Below, piece by piece: positions 6,781-13,836 of a DNA stretch of 14,849 bases (the stretch's first letter is position 1; the number at the start of each line of letters is the position of its first letter). This stretch comes from Acidimicrobiia bacterium. GTDB taxonomy: Bacteria; Actinomycetota; Acidimicrobiia; Acidimicrobiales; Aldehydirespiratoraceae. A program made the position numbers and the translations under genes. The stretch is from assembly GCA_022824605.1 (NCBI GenBank), contig JAJDZO010000307.1, positions 1-14,849 of the forward strand, read 5' to 3'. The notes below the pieces were generated by a model. It had not been told where the DNA came from. It searched no databases and worked only from the letters and a program-made list of their open reading frames with translations.

Positions 6781-7512
6781 ATGGCTGACGTGAACCCCAC
6801 AGACCGGATATTCCTACGCGACGCCCAATGCCGGGCCTTCGACGCAGTCGTTGTCGCCGTCGACGATGACGGGAGGGTGGCCCTCGACGCCACCGCCTTC
6901 TACGCCACCAGCGGCGGCCAACCCCACGACACCGGCTCACTCGGCTTCGATGGCGGCGAGGCTTCGGTGACCGACGTGCGAGGCCACGACGTGGTGTGGC
7001 ACACCGTCGAGGGAGGCGATGCCTTGACGGTGGGCACGCCCGTACACGGGGAACTCGATTGGCAGCGCCGTCACGCCCTGATGCGCACCCACACTGCGCT
7101 GCACATCCTGTGCGGGGTGATCTACAACACCTGGGGCGTGTCGGTGACCGGCGGCAACATGGCGCCGCTGTCGGCCCGCATGGACTTCGAGTTCAACCCG
7201 CTGCCCGAAGGCTTCGCGGCGAGGGTCACCGAGTTGGTGAACGCCGAGATCGCGGCCGACCGCCCGATCGAGATCTCGTTCCTGCCCCGAGCCGAGGCCC
7301 TGGCCGACGACGACCTGATCCGCACCAAGGTCAACCTGATTCCCGAATCGGTGCAGGAGATCCGCGTGGTGGACATCGTCGGGCTCGACAAGCAGGCCGA
7401 CGGCGGCACCCATCTGCCGTCCACCGGCGAGGTCGGCCGCTTCGAGGTGGTCAAGACCGAGTCGAAGGGCAAGGCGAACAAGCGGCTGCGCATCGCGATC
7501 CACGACACCTGA
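6781..7512 (+). CDS. alaX: AlaX-type alanyl-tRNA editing protein
   Basis: The protein resembles the free-standing editing domain of alanyl-tRNA synthetase, which hydrolyses Ser-tRNA(Ala) or Gly-tRNA(Ala) in the cytoplasm. The 243 residues show the Gly-rich SGGQPHDTG (about 44-52), the zinc motif HTALH (His104, His108), and the second zinc region ADGGTHLPSTGEVG with His211. The position that is Cys in AlaRS (CGGTH) is Asp207 here. I believe this is seen in some AlaX groups, but it changes a classical zinc ligand. Length fits the mid-size AlaX class with an N-terminal barrel. The ATG at 6781 is supported by GGAGG 4 nt upstream; a longer open frame from 6649 overlaps the previous gene and was rejected. 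It converges on pcrA with 10 bp between stops. Confidence 0.88.
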   Translation: MADVNPTDRIFLRDAQCRAFDAVVVAVDDDGRVALDATAFYATSGGQPHDTGSLGFDGGEASVTDVRGHDVVWHTVEGGDALTVGTPVHGELDWQRRHALMRTHTALHILCGVIYNTWGVSVTGGNMAPLSARMDFEFNPLPEGFAARVTELVNAEIAADRPIEISFLPRAEALADDDLIRTKVNLIPESVQEIRVVDIVGLDKQADGGTHLPSTGEVGRFEVVKTESKGKANKRLRIAIHDT

Positions 7513-7522
7513 GCGTCAGGGG

Positions 7523-9745
7523 TCAGATCTTCTCCAGCGGGGCCCACGACAACAGCAGCCGTTTCTCACCGGTCGCCGGGAACCGCACCGACGCCTCGGC
7601 TGCGTCGCCCTCGCCTTTGATGTCGATGATCACGCCCTCGCCCCACTGGGCGTGGCGCACGTCGTCACCCACCCGCAGGCCCAGACGGTCGGCCCCCGAC
7701 TGCGACGGCACGGGCCGGCGGCCGGCGTCGAGGGCCCGCTGCACGATCTCGTCACGGTTGGCCGAGCGGCGGTCGAGGCTGCGCTCGTGACGGCTGCGGG
7801 TGTAGTGGCGGCTGCGCCCGGCCCGGGAGCCGTCGGCGGCCTGCACCAGATTGTCGGGGATCTCTTTGAGGAACCGGCTGGGCGGGTTGTACTGCCGGCT
7901 GCCGTACAGCAGACGGCTCCAGGCGTGGGTGACGGTGAGTCGGTGCATGGCCCGGGTGATCCCGACGTAGGCGAGGCGGCGCTCCTCCTCCAACTCGTGA
8001 GGCTCGCCCAGGGCCCGGATGTGGGGGAACACGCCTTCCTCCATCCCGATCACGAACACGTCGGGATACTCGAGGCCCTTGGCCGCGTGCAGGGTCATCA
8101 GCGTCACCGCCGACTCCTCGGAGTCGACGTCGGCCAGGTCGTCGGTGTCGGCCACCAGCGCCACCGCCTCCAAGAACTCGTCGAGAGAGTCGTGCTCGCC
8201 GGCCACCCCCACCAGCTCGGCCAGGTTCTCGAGCCGGCCGTCGGCCTCGACCGACTTCTCGGCACGCAGTTCGTCGAGGTAGCCGCAACGTTCCAGCAGT
8301 TCCTGCAGCAACGCAGCCGGCGACGCCTGCAGCGAGGCCATGTCGTCGATAAGCGTGCAGAACTGCCCGGCACCGGCCGCGGCACGCCCGGCCACGCCCG
8401 CGGCGCCGCAGCGCCCGAGGGCCTCATGGAAGGTGAGCCCGGACGCGGCCGCGTAGGCGTCGATCTTGGCCACCGACGCCGCGCCGACGCCCCGCTTGGG
8501 CACGCCCAGTGCCCGTTTCACGCTCACCTCATCGCCGGGGTTGGCCACCGCCTTGAGGTAGGCCATGGCGTCACGAATCTCCCGGCGGTCATAGAAGCGG
8601 GTGCCGCCCACCAGCCGGTAGGGGATCTCGGCGGTGATCAGCTGCTCCTCGATCGCCCGGGACTGGGCGTTGGTGCGGTAGAAGACGGCCATCTCGCACA
8701 GTTGCATCTGTTCTTCGTCGCGGCGCCTCACGATCTCGCTGACCACATAGCGGGCCTCGTCGGCCTCGTCGTCGGCGTGGTAGCGGACGATGGCGGGGCC
8801 CGATCCCTGGTCGGTCCACAGATCCTTGGGCTTGCGTCCGGCGTTGTTGACGATGACCGAGTTGGCCGCGTCGAGGATGTTCTGGGTGCTGCGATAGTTC
8901 TGCTCCAACACCACGATGCGGACATCGTCGAAGGCCCGCTCGAACTCGAGGATGTTGCGGATGTCGGCGCCGCGGAAGGCGTAGATCGACTGGTCGGCGT
9001 CGCCGACCGCGGTCACCTGGCGGCTCTCGGCGCCCAGGCTGATCACCAGCTCGTTCTGCACCGGGTTGGTGTCCTGGAACTCGTCCACCAGCACATGGGC
9101 GAAACGCTGCCGCCATCGGTCCAGCACGTCGGGACAGTTCCGGAACAGCTCGACGGTGCGCAGCAGCAGATCGTCGAAGTCCATGGCTGCGGCCGAGGCC
9201 AGACGGCGCTGATAGAGGGTGAACACCTCAGCGATGCGCCGCTCGAAGATGTTGGAGGCCCGCTCGGCGTACTCGGCTGAACCGATGTTGTCGTTCTTGG
9301 CCGCGGAGATGGTGGCGTGGATCGACCGGGGCGGGAAGCGCTTGTGGTCGAGGTTCAGGTCGCGCAGCACATAGCCGCACAGGCGCACCGCGTCGCCCTG
9401 GTCGTAGATGGTGAAGCGACTCGGGTAGTCGATTTGTTCGGCGTCACGGCGCAGGATGCGCACGCAGGCGGCGTGGAACGTCGACACCCACATGCTCTCG
9501 GCTACCGGACCCACCAGGGTGCCCACACGGTGGCGCATCTCGCCGGCGGCCTTGTTGGTAAAGGTGATGGCCAGGATCTCGAACGGCGACACGCCGTGCT
9601 GCTCGATCAGGTGGGCGATGCGATGGGTGAGCACCCTCGTCTTGCCCGAGCCTGCGCCGGCCACCACCAGAAGCGGCCCGCCGACATGGGTGACCGCCTC
9701 GTGCTGGGCCGGGTTCAGCCCCTCCAGAATCGCCGATTCCGCCAT
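7523..9745 (-). CDS. pcrA: ATP-dependent DNA helicase, PcrA/UvrD family
   Basis: This is a superfamily 1A 3'-5' helicase acting in nucleotide-excision repair, replication restart and removal of RecA filaments. At 740 residues it is of normal length and complete. Visible motifs in order: Q motif LNPAQHEAV (10-18), Walker A AGAGSGKT (29-36), TFTNKAA (Ia), Walker B DEFQDT (221-226), GDADQSIYAFRG (248-259), QNYRS (282-286), TLHAAKGLEYPDVF (motif V) and RLAYVGITRA (motif VI). The C-terminal domain GDDVRHAQWGEGVI to KRLLLSWAPLEKI is the Tudor-like RNA polymerase-binding domain typical of PcrA. The start is the ATG at 9745; TAGGGT lies 8 nt upstream and could be a -10 of a leaderless mRNA or a weak ribosome site. 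It precedes sucC in the conserved gene order. Confidence 0.96.
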   Translation of the reverse strand: MAESAILEGLNPAQHEAVTHVGGPLLVVAGAGSGKTRVLTHRIAHLIEQHGVSPFEILAITFTNKAAGEMRHRVGTLVGPVAESMWVSTFHAACVRILRRDAEQIDYPSRFTIYDQGDAVRLCGYVLRDLNLDHKRFPPRSIHATISAAKNDNIGSAEYAERASNIFERRIAEVFTLYQRRLASAAAMDFDDLLLRTVELFRNCPDVLDRWRQRFAHVLVDEFQDTNPVQNELVISLGAESRQVTAVGDADQSIYAFRGADIRNILEFERAFDDVRIVVLEQNYRSTQNILDAANSVIVNNAGRKPKDLWTDQGSGPAIVRYHADDEADEARYVVSEIVRRRDEEQMQLCEMAVFYRTNAQSRAIEEQLITAEIPYRLVGGTRFYDRREIRDAMAYLKAVANPGDEVSVKRALGVPKRGVGAASVAKIDAYAAASGLTFHEALGRCGAAGVAGRAAAGAGQFCTLIDDMASLQASPAALLQELLERCGYLDELRAEKSVEADGRLENLAELVGVAGEHDSLDEFLEAVALVADTDDLADVDSEESAVTLMTLHAAKGLEYPDVFVIGMEEGVFPHIRALGEPHELEEERRLAYVGITRAMHRLTVTHAWSRLLYGSRQYNPPSRFLKEIPDNLVQAADGSRAGRSRHYTRSRHERSLDRRSANRDEIVQRALDAGRRPVPSQSGADRLGLRVGDDVRHAQWGEGVIIDIKGEGDAAEASVRFPATGEKRLLLSWAPLEKI

Positions 9746-9753
9746 CGCGGCTC

Positions 9754-9759
9754 ACCCTA
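9754..9759 (-). promoter_or_regulatory. Candidate -10 (leaderless) of pcrA
   Basis: TAGGGT on the minus strand fits TANNNT and ends 8 nt before the pcrA ATG. No clear -35 is visible. The same bases include AGGG and could instead act as a poor Shine-Dalgarno. The rest of the 101-bp gap to fic (9746-9846) is C-rich and shows no other feature. Confidence 0.25.
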
Positions 9760-9846
9760 CTTCCACCCCACGACACCCCCGGCCCAGCCCGCCGGCCACG
9801 CCCCAACGGCGACCACACCCTGCACCCACCTGCGGCATCGGGCGGT

Positions 9847-11007
9847 TCAGGGCGCGGCCGTGTCGTCGGCTAGCAGGTCTAGGAACGGGGAGTACCGGTA
9901 GTGACGGTGACGTCTCCGGCCCGTTACCTCCTGCACCACTCCCGCTTCCTGCAGCCGCTCCAGCACACGGCCGGTGGTGCTCGGCGTGGAGCCGAGCCTG
10001 GCCGACGCGTACTTAATGGTGACGATCGGCTGCTCGGCAAGCAGGTCGAGCATCGGCCAGCCGTACTTGCCGAAGTCCTCACGCATGGCCAGATCGCGAT
10101 GCTCGTCTAGGAGGGCGCTCAGGCTGGCCGCAGCTCTGGCGGCGTGATCGGCGGTGACCGACACGCCGGTCAGGAAGAACCTGAGCCAGCCCTCCCAGTC
10201 GCCGCGGGCGCGAATGGCGTTGAGGCGTTCGTAGTACTCGCTGCGGTTCTGCTTTAGGTACAGGCTCAGGTACAGCAGCGGGCGGGCCAGCGCTCGTCGT
10301 TGCACCAGCAGCAGTGTGATGAGCATGCGCCCCACACGTCCGTTGCCGTCAAGGAACGGGTGGATCGTCTCGAACTGCGCGTGGGCCAACCCGGCGAGCA
10401 CAAGCGGCGGATCCTGGCTCTCGTTCAGAAAGATCTCGAAATCCCGGATCGCGTCGGGGAGGTCGTCCGGTGAAGGCGGCACGAAGGCCGCCGTCTGCAG
10501 CGTGCATCCGGGCGGGCCCACCCAGTTCTGAGTCGTACGGAACTCGCCGGGACTTCGCTCGGACCCACGCACCCGTTGCATCAGCTCGGCGTGCATCCGG
10601 CGAATGATCCGCCCCGACAACGGCAACTCGTCAAGGAGTCCGAGGCCGAGACGCATGGCTCGCACATAGTTGACGGTCTCAGCAATGTCGGAGGGCAAGC
10701 CGGCGACCCGGGCCTGGACCTCATGTGCCAACACGTCGTCGAGACTCGACTGCGTACCTTCGATCTGCGAACTGAGCACGGCCTCACGGCGCACATAGGA
10801 GGCCACGAACAGGTCGGGGTTCGGCAGGTTCGACGCCATGCCGTCCAATCGTCCTAGCGCCATGGTGGCGTCGGACAACAGTCCGACCAGACCGCTGTCC
10901 CATCGCAGGGGCGGGTCCGGTGGCAGGGGCTTGGGCATGAACGCCGCGTATCCGGTCGGCTGGCGATGCAAGCGGCCCGCCCGCCCGCTCAGCTCAATCG
11001 TCGTCAT
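9847..11007 (-). CDS. Fic-domain protein adenylyltransferase with C-terminal winged helix
   Basis: Fic enzymes usually transfer AMP from ATP to a hydroxyl side chain of a target protein. The 386 residues contain the full catalytic motif HPFLDGNGRVGR (216-227; His216, Asn222, Arg224 and Arg227 present) and an N-terminal inhibitory motif SSQIEG (79-84, Glu83) that would block ATP gamma-phosphate binding, marking a self-inhibited class II Fic protein. A beta-hairpin flap is likely near TTQNWVGPPGCTL (158-170). The C-terminus (about 315-375) is a winged-helix DNA-binding domain (YASARLGSTPSTTGRVLERLQEAGVVQEV), so it may also repress its own promoter. No separate antitoxin is adjacent. The ATG at 11007 has AGGA 10 nt upstream. 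The target is unknown. Confidence 0.92.
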   Translation of the reverse strand: MTTIELSGRAGRLHRQPTGYAAFMPKPLPPDPPLRWDSGLVGLLSDATMALGRLDGMASNLPNPDLFVASYVRREAVLSSQIEGTQSSLDDVLAHEVQARVAGLPSDIAETVNYVRAMRLGLGLLDELPLSGRIIRRMHAELMQRVRGSERSPGEFRTTQNWVGPPGCTLQTAAFVPPSPDDLPDAIRDFEIFLNESQDPPLVLAGLAHAQFETIHPFLDGNGRVGRMLITLLLVQRRALARPLLYLSLYLKQNRSEYYERLNAIRARGDWEGWLRFFLTGVSVTADHAARAAASLSALLDEHRDLAMREDFGKYGWPMLDLLAEQPIVTIKYASARLGSTPSTTGRVLERLQEAGVVQEVTGRRRHRHYRYSPFLDLLADDTAAP

Positions 11008-11010
11008 GAT

Positions 11011-11020
11011 TCGCTATTCC
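11011..11020. promoter_or_regulatory. Fic-upstream box 1
   Basis: TCGCTATTCC is the first of three near-identical boxes (consensus YCGYTATTCC) upstream of fic. It lies in the predicted fic leader, next to the start codon. It may be an operator site. Confidence 0.4.
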
Positions 11021-11040
11021 TGTCATTGCAACACCCTGAC

Positions 11041-11050
11041 TCGTTATTCC
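11041..11050. promoter_or_regulatory. Fic-upstream box 2
   Basis: TCGTTATTCC is the second box, 30 bp from box 1. It abuts the predicted -10 and would cover the transcription start, an ideal place for repression. Confidence 0.45.
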
Positions 11051-11078
11051 ATTATCAGGCTACATAATAAAATAAGAA
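11051..11078 (-). promoter_or_regulatory. Candidate fic promoter
   Basis: On the minus strand TTCTTA (11078-11073) and GATAAT (11056-11051) are 16 bp apart. The start would be near 11044, about 37 nt before the fic ATG. The surrounding 11040-11080 is AT-rich compared with the coding regions. Confidence 0.45.
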
Positions 11079-11091
11079 CGGCATCAGAGGC

Positions 11092-11101
11092 CCGTTATTC
11101 C
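11092..11101. promoter_or_regulatory. Fic-upstream box 3
   Basis: CCGTTATTCC is the third box, 51 bp from box 2 in the same orientation, upstream of the predicted -35. The spacings of 30 and 51 bp are near whole helical turns, so all three could be bound on one face. Confidence 0.4.
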
Positions 11102-11133
11102 AGTGATCGACACTACGGCGACCAATTGCGGGC

Positions 11134-11167
11134 CTTATTTTAGTGAGTGAGCACATTCTAGAATAAG
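11134..11167. repeat. Inverted repeat between fic and cbs
   Basis: CTTATTTTAG (11134-11143) and CTAGAATAAG (11158-11167) are inverted with one mismatch in 10 and a 14-nt gap. The right arm overlaps the perfect 10-bp palindrome ATTCTAGAAT (11155-11164). Both arms carry a TTATT core like the fic boxes. This may be a regulatory site for fic or cbs, or a hairpin insulating the two promoters. Confidence 0.45.
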
Positions 11168-11191
11168 AGACCGAGCGAATAGGCGAGCGAG
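11166..11191 (-). repeat. Fragment of the 139-bp repeat, copy C
   Basis: These 26 bases match the start of copy A (203-228) with a single difference. After that the similarity stops abruptly. In minus orientation this is the 3'-terminal end of the repeat. It lies 28-53 bp upstream of the cbs start and adjoins the inverted repeat. Confidence 0.7.
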
Positions 11192-11205
11192 CCGCGCAGT
11201 GGCGG

Positions 11206-11211
11206 TAGCCT
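11206..11211 (+). promoter_or_regulatory. Candidate -10 (leaderless) of cbs
   Basis: TAGCCT fits TANNNT and ends 7 nt before the cbs GTG. No Shine-Dalgarno is visible between them. No convincing -35 is seen; the expected position falls at the end of the copy C repeat fragment. Confidence 0.3.
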
Positions 11212-11218
11212 GCTGGCC

Positions 11219-12607
11219 GTGGAGGTCGCCGACTCAGTTCTCGACCTCGTGGGGAACACGCCGCTGGTCAGGCTGCCGAAAGTGTTCGCCGGCGCTGCAT
11301 GCGAGGTATTGGCCAAGCTCGAGATGCTCAACCCGGGCGGCAGCGTTAAGGACCGTGCCGCCATCACCATGATCGACGCGGCCGAGCGCGACGGGCTCCT
11401 CGACCCGGGCGGCACCATCATCGAGCCCACCTCGGGAAACACCGGCGTCGGGCTGGCCATGGTGGCCGCCCAGCGGGGCTACCGCTGCATCTTCGTGATG
11501 ACCGACAAGGTCAGCGCCGAGAAGGTGCAGCTGCTGCGGGCCTACGGTGCCGAGGTGGTGGTTTGCCCGGTGGCGGTGGCCCCCGACGACCCCGACTCCT
11601 ACTACTCCACCGCCGAACGGCTCGTGCAGGAGACGCCGCGGGCCTACCGCCCCAACCAGTATTTCAACCAGTCCAACCCGCTGGCCCACGAGCAGACCAC
11701 CGGACCCGAACTGTGGCGCCAGACCGACGGCCGCATCACCCACTTCGTGACCGGCGCCGGCACCGGCGGCACCGCCGGCGGGGTGGGCCGCTACCTGAAA
11801 CGCCAGAACCCCGACGTGCAGATCGTGGTGGCCGACCCGGAAGGGTCGGTGTTCAGCGGCGGCTCGGGACGGCCCTACCTCGTGGAGGGCGTCGGCGAGG
11901 ACTTCTGGCCCGAAACCTACGATCCCGCCGTGGTCGACAGGGTGGTGGCCGTGTCCGACCAGGCGTCTTTCGAGATGGCCCGGCTGGTGTCGCAGAGCGA
12001 GGGCCTGCTCATCGGCGGCTCCGGCGGAACCGCAGTGTGCGCGGCCGCGGAGGTGGCTCGCGGCTGCGATGGCGAAGACGTGATCGTCGTGATGCTGCCC
12101 GATTCGGGACGCGGCTACCTCTCCAAGGTGTTCGACGACGACTGGATGGCGTCGCACGGGTTCCTGATCGGCGAGCATCCCTGCGTCAAGGACGTGCTCG
12201 ACGCCAAGGAGGGCGCCCTGCCGCCGCTGGTGTTCGTGAATCCCGAAGACCCGGTGAGCCTGGCCGCCACCCGCATGCGTGATCACGGCCTGAGCCAGTT
12301 GCCGGTGGCCAAAGGTGAGATGCCGCTGGCCGCGGCCGAGGTGATGGGATCGGTACACGAGCTGCAGCTCATGGCCCTGGCCTTCGACGGCGCCCTGCTG
12401 AACCAGCCGGTGGAGAACGTGATGAGCCGGCCGCTGGCGCAGATCGGCATCGGCGAGCCGGTCGCGCTGGCTGTGGCCAAGCTGGAACACTCGCCGGCGC
12501 TGCTGGTCCTCGACGGGGGCAGGCCGAGGGCGGTGGTCTCCAGCACGGACGTGCTCAGCTACCTGTCGTCGAGTCCGGGCGACACCGCCCAGAACGCGCT
12601 GTGGTAA
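11219..12607 (+). CDS. cbs: Cystathionine beta-synthase
   Basis: This PLP enzyme condenses serine and homocysteine into cystathionine, the first step of reverse trans-sulfuration. The 462 residues comprise a fold-type II catalytic domain (about 1-320) with the Schiff-base lysine Lys44 in NPGGSVKDRAA, the substrate loop PTSGNTG (70-76) and the phosphate-binding GAGTGGT (179-185). A C-terminal pair of CBS motifs (about 325-460, from HPCVKDVLDAKEG through the VVSSTDVLSYL region) probably regulates it. There is no N-terminal haem-binding extension like that of human CBS. The DSYYSTAERL segment and the Bateman pair separate it from plain cysteine synthase. The start is a GTG at 11219, 7 nt after TAGCCT, without a Shine-Dalgarno. 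The metB-type gene follows after 26 bp, probably in one operon. Confidence 0.95.
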   Translation: MEVADSVLDLVGNTPLVRLPKVFAGAACEVLAKLEMLNPGGSVKDRAAITMIDAAERDGLLDPGGTIIEPTSGNTGVGLAMVAAQRGYRCIFVMTDKVSAEKVQLLRAYGAEVVVCPVAVAPDDPDSYYSTAERLVQETPRAYRPNQYFNQSNPLAHEQTTGPELWRQTDGRITHFVTGAGTGGTAGGVGRYLKRQNPDVQIVVADPEGSVFSGGSGRPYLVEGVGEDFWPETYDPAVVDRVVAVSDQASFEMARLVSQSEGLLIGGSGGTAVCAAAEVARGCDGEDVIVVMLPDSGRGYLSKVFDDDWMASHGFLIGEHPCVKDVLDAKEGALPPLVFVNPEDPVSLAATRMRDHGLSQLPVAKGEMPLAAAEVMGSVHELQLMALAFDGALLNQPVENVMSRPLAQIGIGEPVALAVAKLEHSPALLVLDGGRPRAVVSSTDVLSYLSSSPGDTAQNALW

Positions 12608-12622
12608 CGGGTGCGGGGGCAA

Positions 12623-12633
12623 GGGAGGCTGGG
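12623..12633 (+). promoter_or_regulatory. Ribosome binding site deciding the metB-type start
   Basis: GGGAGG at 12623-12628 with a 5-nt spacer places initiation at the GTG at 12634. This argues against the in-frame GTG at 12601, which overlaps the end of cbs and would add 11 non-conserved residues. Confidence 0.7.
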
Positions 12634-13779
12634 GTGAACAACCCCGAGAGCTGGGGGTTCGAGACTCGGGCCGTGCATGCCGGACAGGAGCCCGACGAGA
12701 CCACCGGCGCGATCACGGTGCCCATCCATCTGGCCACCACCTTCGTGCAGTCGGCGCCCGGCGAGCATCACGGCTTCGAGTACTCCCGGACCTCCAACCC
12801 CACCCGGGTGGCGCTGGAGCGCAGCATCGCCGCCCTCGAGGGTGCCGCCTCCGGGCACGCCTTCGCCAGCGGCATGGCCGCCGAGAACGCCCTTGTAGGT
12901 CTGCTGCACCCCGGCGACCATGTGGTGCTGGGCCTCGACGCCTACGGGGGCACTTTCCGGCTGATCGCCCGCGTCTACGGCGAGCGCGGCATCGACTGGT
13001 CGACGGTGGACCTGAGCGACCCGGCCGCGCTGGCCGCAGCGTTGCGGCCCGAGACACGCCAGGTCTGGGTGGAGACCCCCACCAACCCCATGCTCACGGT
13101 GGTCGACATCGCCGCGCTGGCCGACACCGCCCACGCTGCGGGGGCAGCGCTGATCGTCGACAACACCTTCGCCACCCCGTATCTGCAGAACCCGCTGGCT
13201 CTGGGCGCCGACATCGTGGTCCATTCCAGCACCAAGTACCTGGGAGGCCACTCCGACGTGGTGGGTGGGTTCGTGGCAGTGAACGACGAGAACCTCGCCG
13301 AGCAGCTGGCCTTCGTGCAGAACGCAGCCGGGGCGGTGCCCAGCCCCTTCGACTGCTATCTGCTGCTGCGCGGCGTGAAGACCCTTGGCGTGCGCATGGA
13401 CCGCCACTGCGACAATGCGGCCGCGATAGTCGACTTCCTGGCCGGGCACCCGGCGGTGTCCTCTGTGCTGTATCCGGGCCTGGCCGGCCACCCGGGCCAC
13501 GCGGTCGCAGCCATGCAGATGCGCCGCTTCGGGGGCATGGTGTCGTGCGTTCTGCGCGGCGGCGAGCAGGCTGCGGTGGCTGCGGTCAGCTCCACCCGGG
13601 TGTTCCGGCTGGCCGAGTCGCTGGGAGCGGTGGAGTCACTGATCGAGCAGCCCTCCACCATGACGCATCTCTCGGTAGCCGACTCGCCGCTGGCCGTCGA
13701 TCCCGGCCTGATCCGCCTGTCGGTCGGCATCGAATCCATCGACGACCTACTAGCCGACCTCGACGAGGCACTGCACTAG
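12634..13779 (+). CDS. metB: Cystathionine gamma-lyase / gamma-synthase family PLP enzyme
   Basis: The protein belongs to the Cys/Met metabolism PLP family. Next to cbs the most likely job is cystathionine gamma-lyase (cystathionine to cysteine, ammonia and 2-oxobutyrate), although mycobacterial homologues in this position are named MetB and gamma-synthase activity cannot be excluded. The 381 residues show YSRTSNPTR (about 50-58, phosphate and active-site Tyr/Arg), SGMAAENAL (about 79-87), the PLP-pairing DNTF with Asp about 177, and the Schiff-base Lys201 in SSTKYLGGHSD. The C-terminal SLGAVESLIEQPSTMTH and RLSVGIES are typical. It is full length. It ends 43 bp before the convergent guaA stop, across a repeat-derived hairpin. 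Confidence 0.92.
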   Translation: MNNPESWGFETRAVHAGQEPDETTGAITVPIHLATTFVQSAPGEHHGFEYSRTSNPTRVALERSIAALEGAASGHAFASGMAAENALVGLLHPGDHVVLGLDAYGGTFRLIARVYGERGIDWSTVDLSDPAALAAALRPETRQVWVETPTNPMLTVVDIAALADTAHAAGAALIVDNTFATPYLQNPLALGADIVVHSSTKYLGGHSDVVGGFVAVNDENLAEQLAFVQNAAGAVPSPFDCYLLLRGVKTLGVRMDRHCDNAAAIVDFLAGHPAVSSVLYPGLAGHPGHAVAAMQMRRFGGMVSCVLRGGEQAAVAAVSSTRVFRLAESLGAVESLIEQPSTMTHLSVADSPLAVDPGLIRLSVGIESIDDLLADLDEALH

Positions 13780-13794
13780 AGGGCAAGGCCGGGT

Positions 13795-13836
13795 TCACTC
13801 CCACTCAGTCACTCCCACTGAGTCACTCCCACTCGA
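13795..13836. repeat. Three 14-bp tandem units over the guaA stop codon
   Basis: Units TCACTCCCACTCAG (13795-13808), TCACTCCCACTGAG (13809-13822) and TCACTCCCACTCGA (13823-13836) share their first 11 bases. The last unit encodes the conserved C-terminal IEWE-stop of GuaA, so the two others look like downstream duplications of the gene end. Confidence 0.85.
13803..13823. terminator. Hairpin between convergent metB-type gene and guaA
   Basis: ACTCAGT (13803-13809) pairs with ACTGAGT (13817-13823) around a 7-nt loop. The pairing depends on single-base differences between the tandem units (CAG versus GAG). It sits at the convergent gene ends and might act as a bidirectional stop, but has no T tract. 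Confidence 0.35.

Noticed and set aside
6258..6893. N-terminal extension of sucC by 212 residues
   Set aside because: The SucC family begins at DLFEHQGKEL; the extension lies antisense to the 6279 gene and the start of alaX.
7652..9280. Plus-strand open frame of 542 codons opposite pcrA
   Set aside because: The pcrA frame carries every helicase motif; the antisense frame shows only low-complexity Gly/Val/His sequence.
11234..12622. Minus-strand open frame of 462 codons opposite cbs
   Set aside because: It is the shadow of cbs, with no start signal and no family motif.
12559..13500. Minus-strand open frame of 313 codons opposite the metB-type gene
   Set aside because: It is the shadow of a conserved PLP enzyme frame with catalytic residues intact.
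13795..13836. CRISPR array or iteron origin at the 14-bp repeats
   Set aside because: The units are contiguous with no spacers, number only three and derive from the guaA coding end. There is no replication gene nearby.
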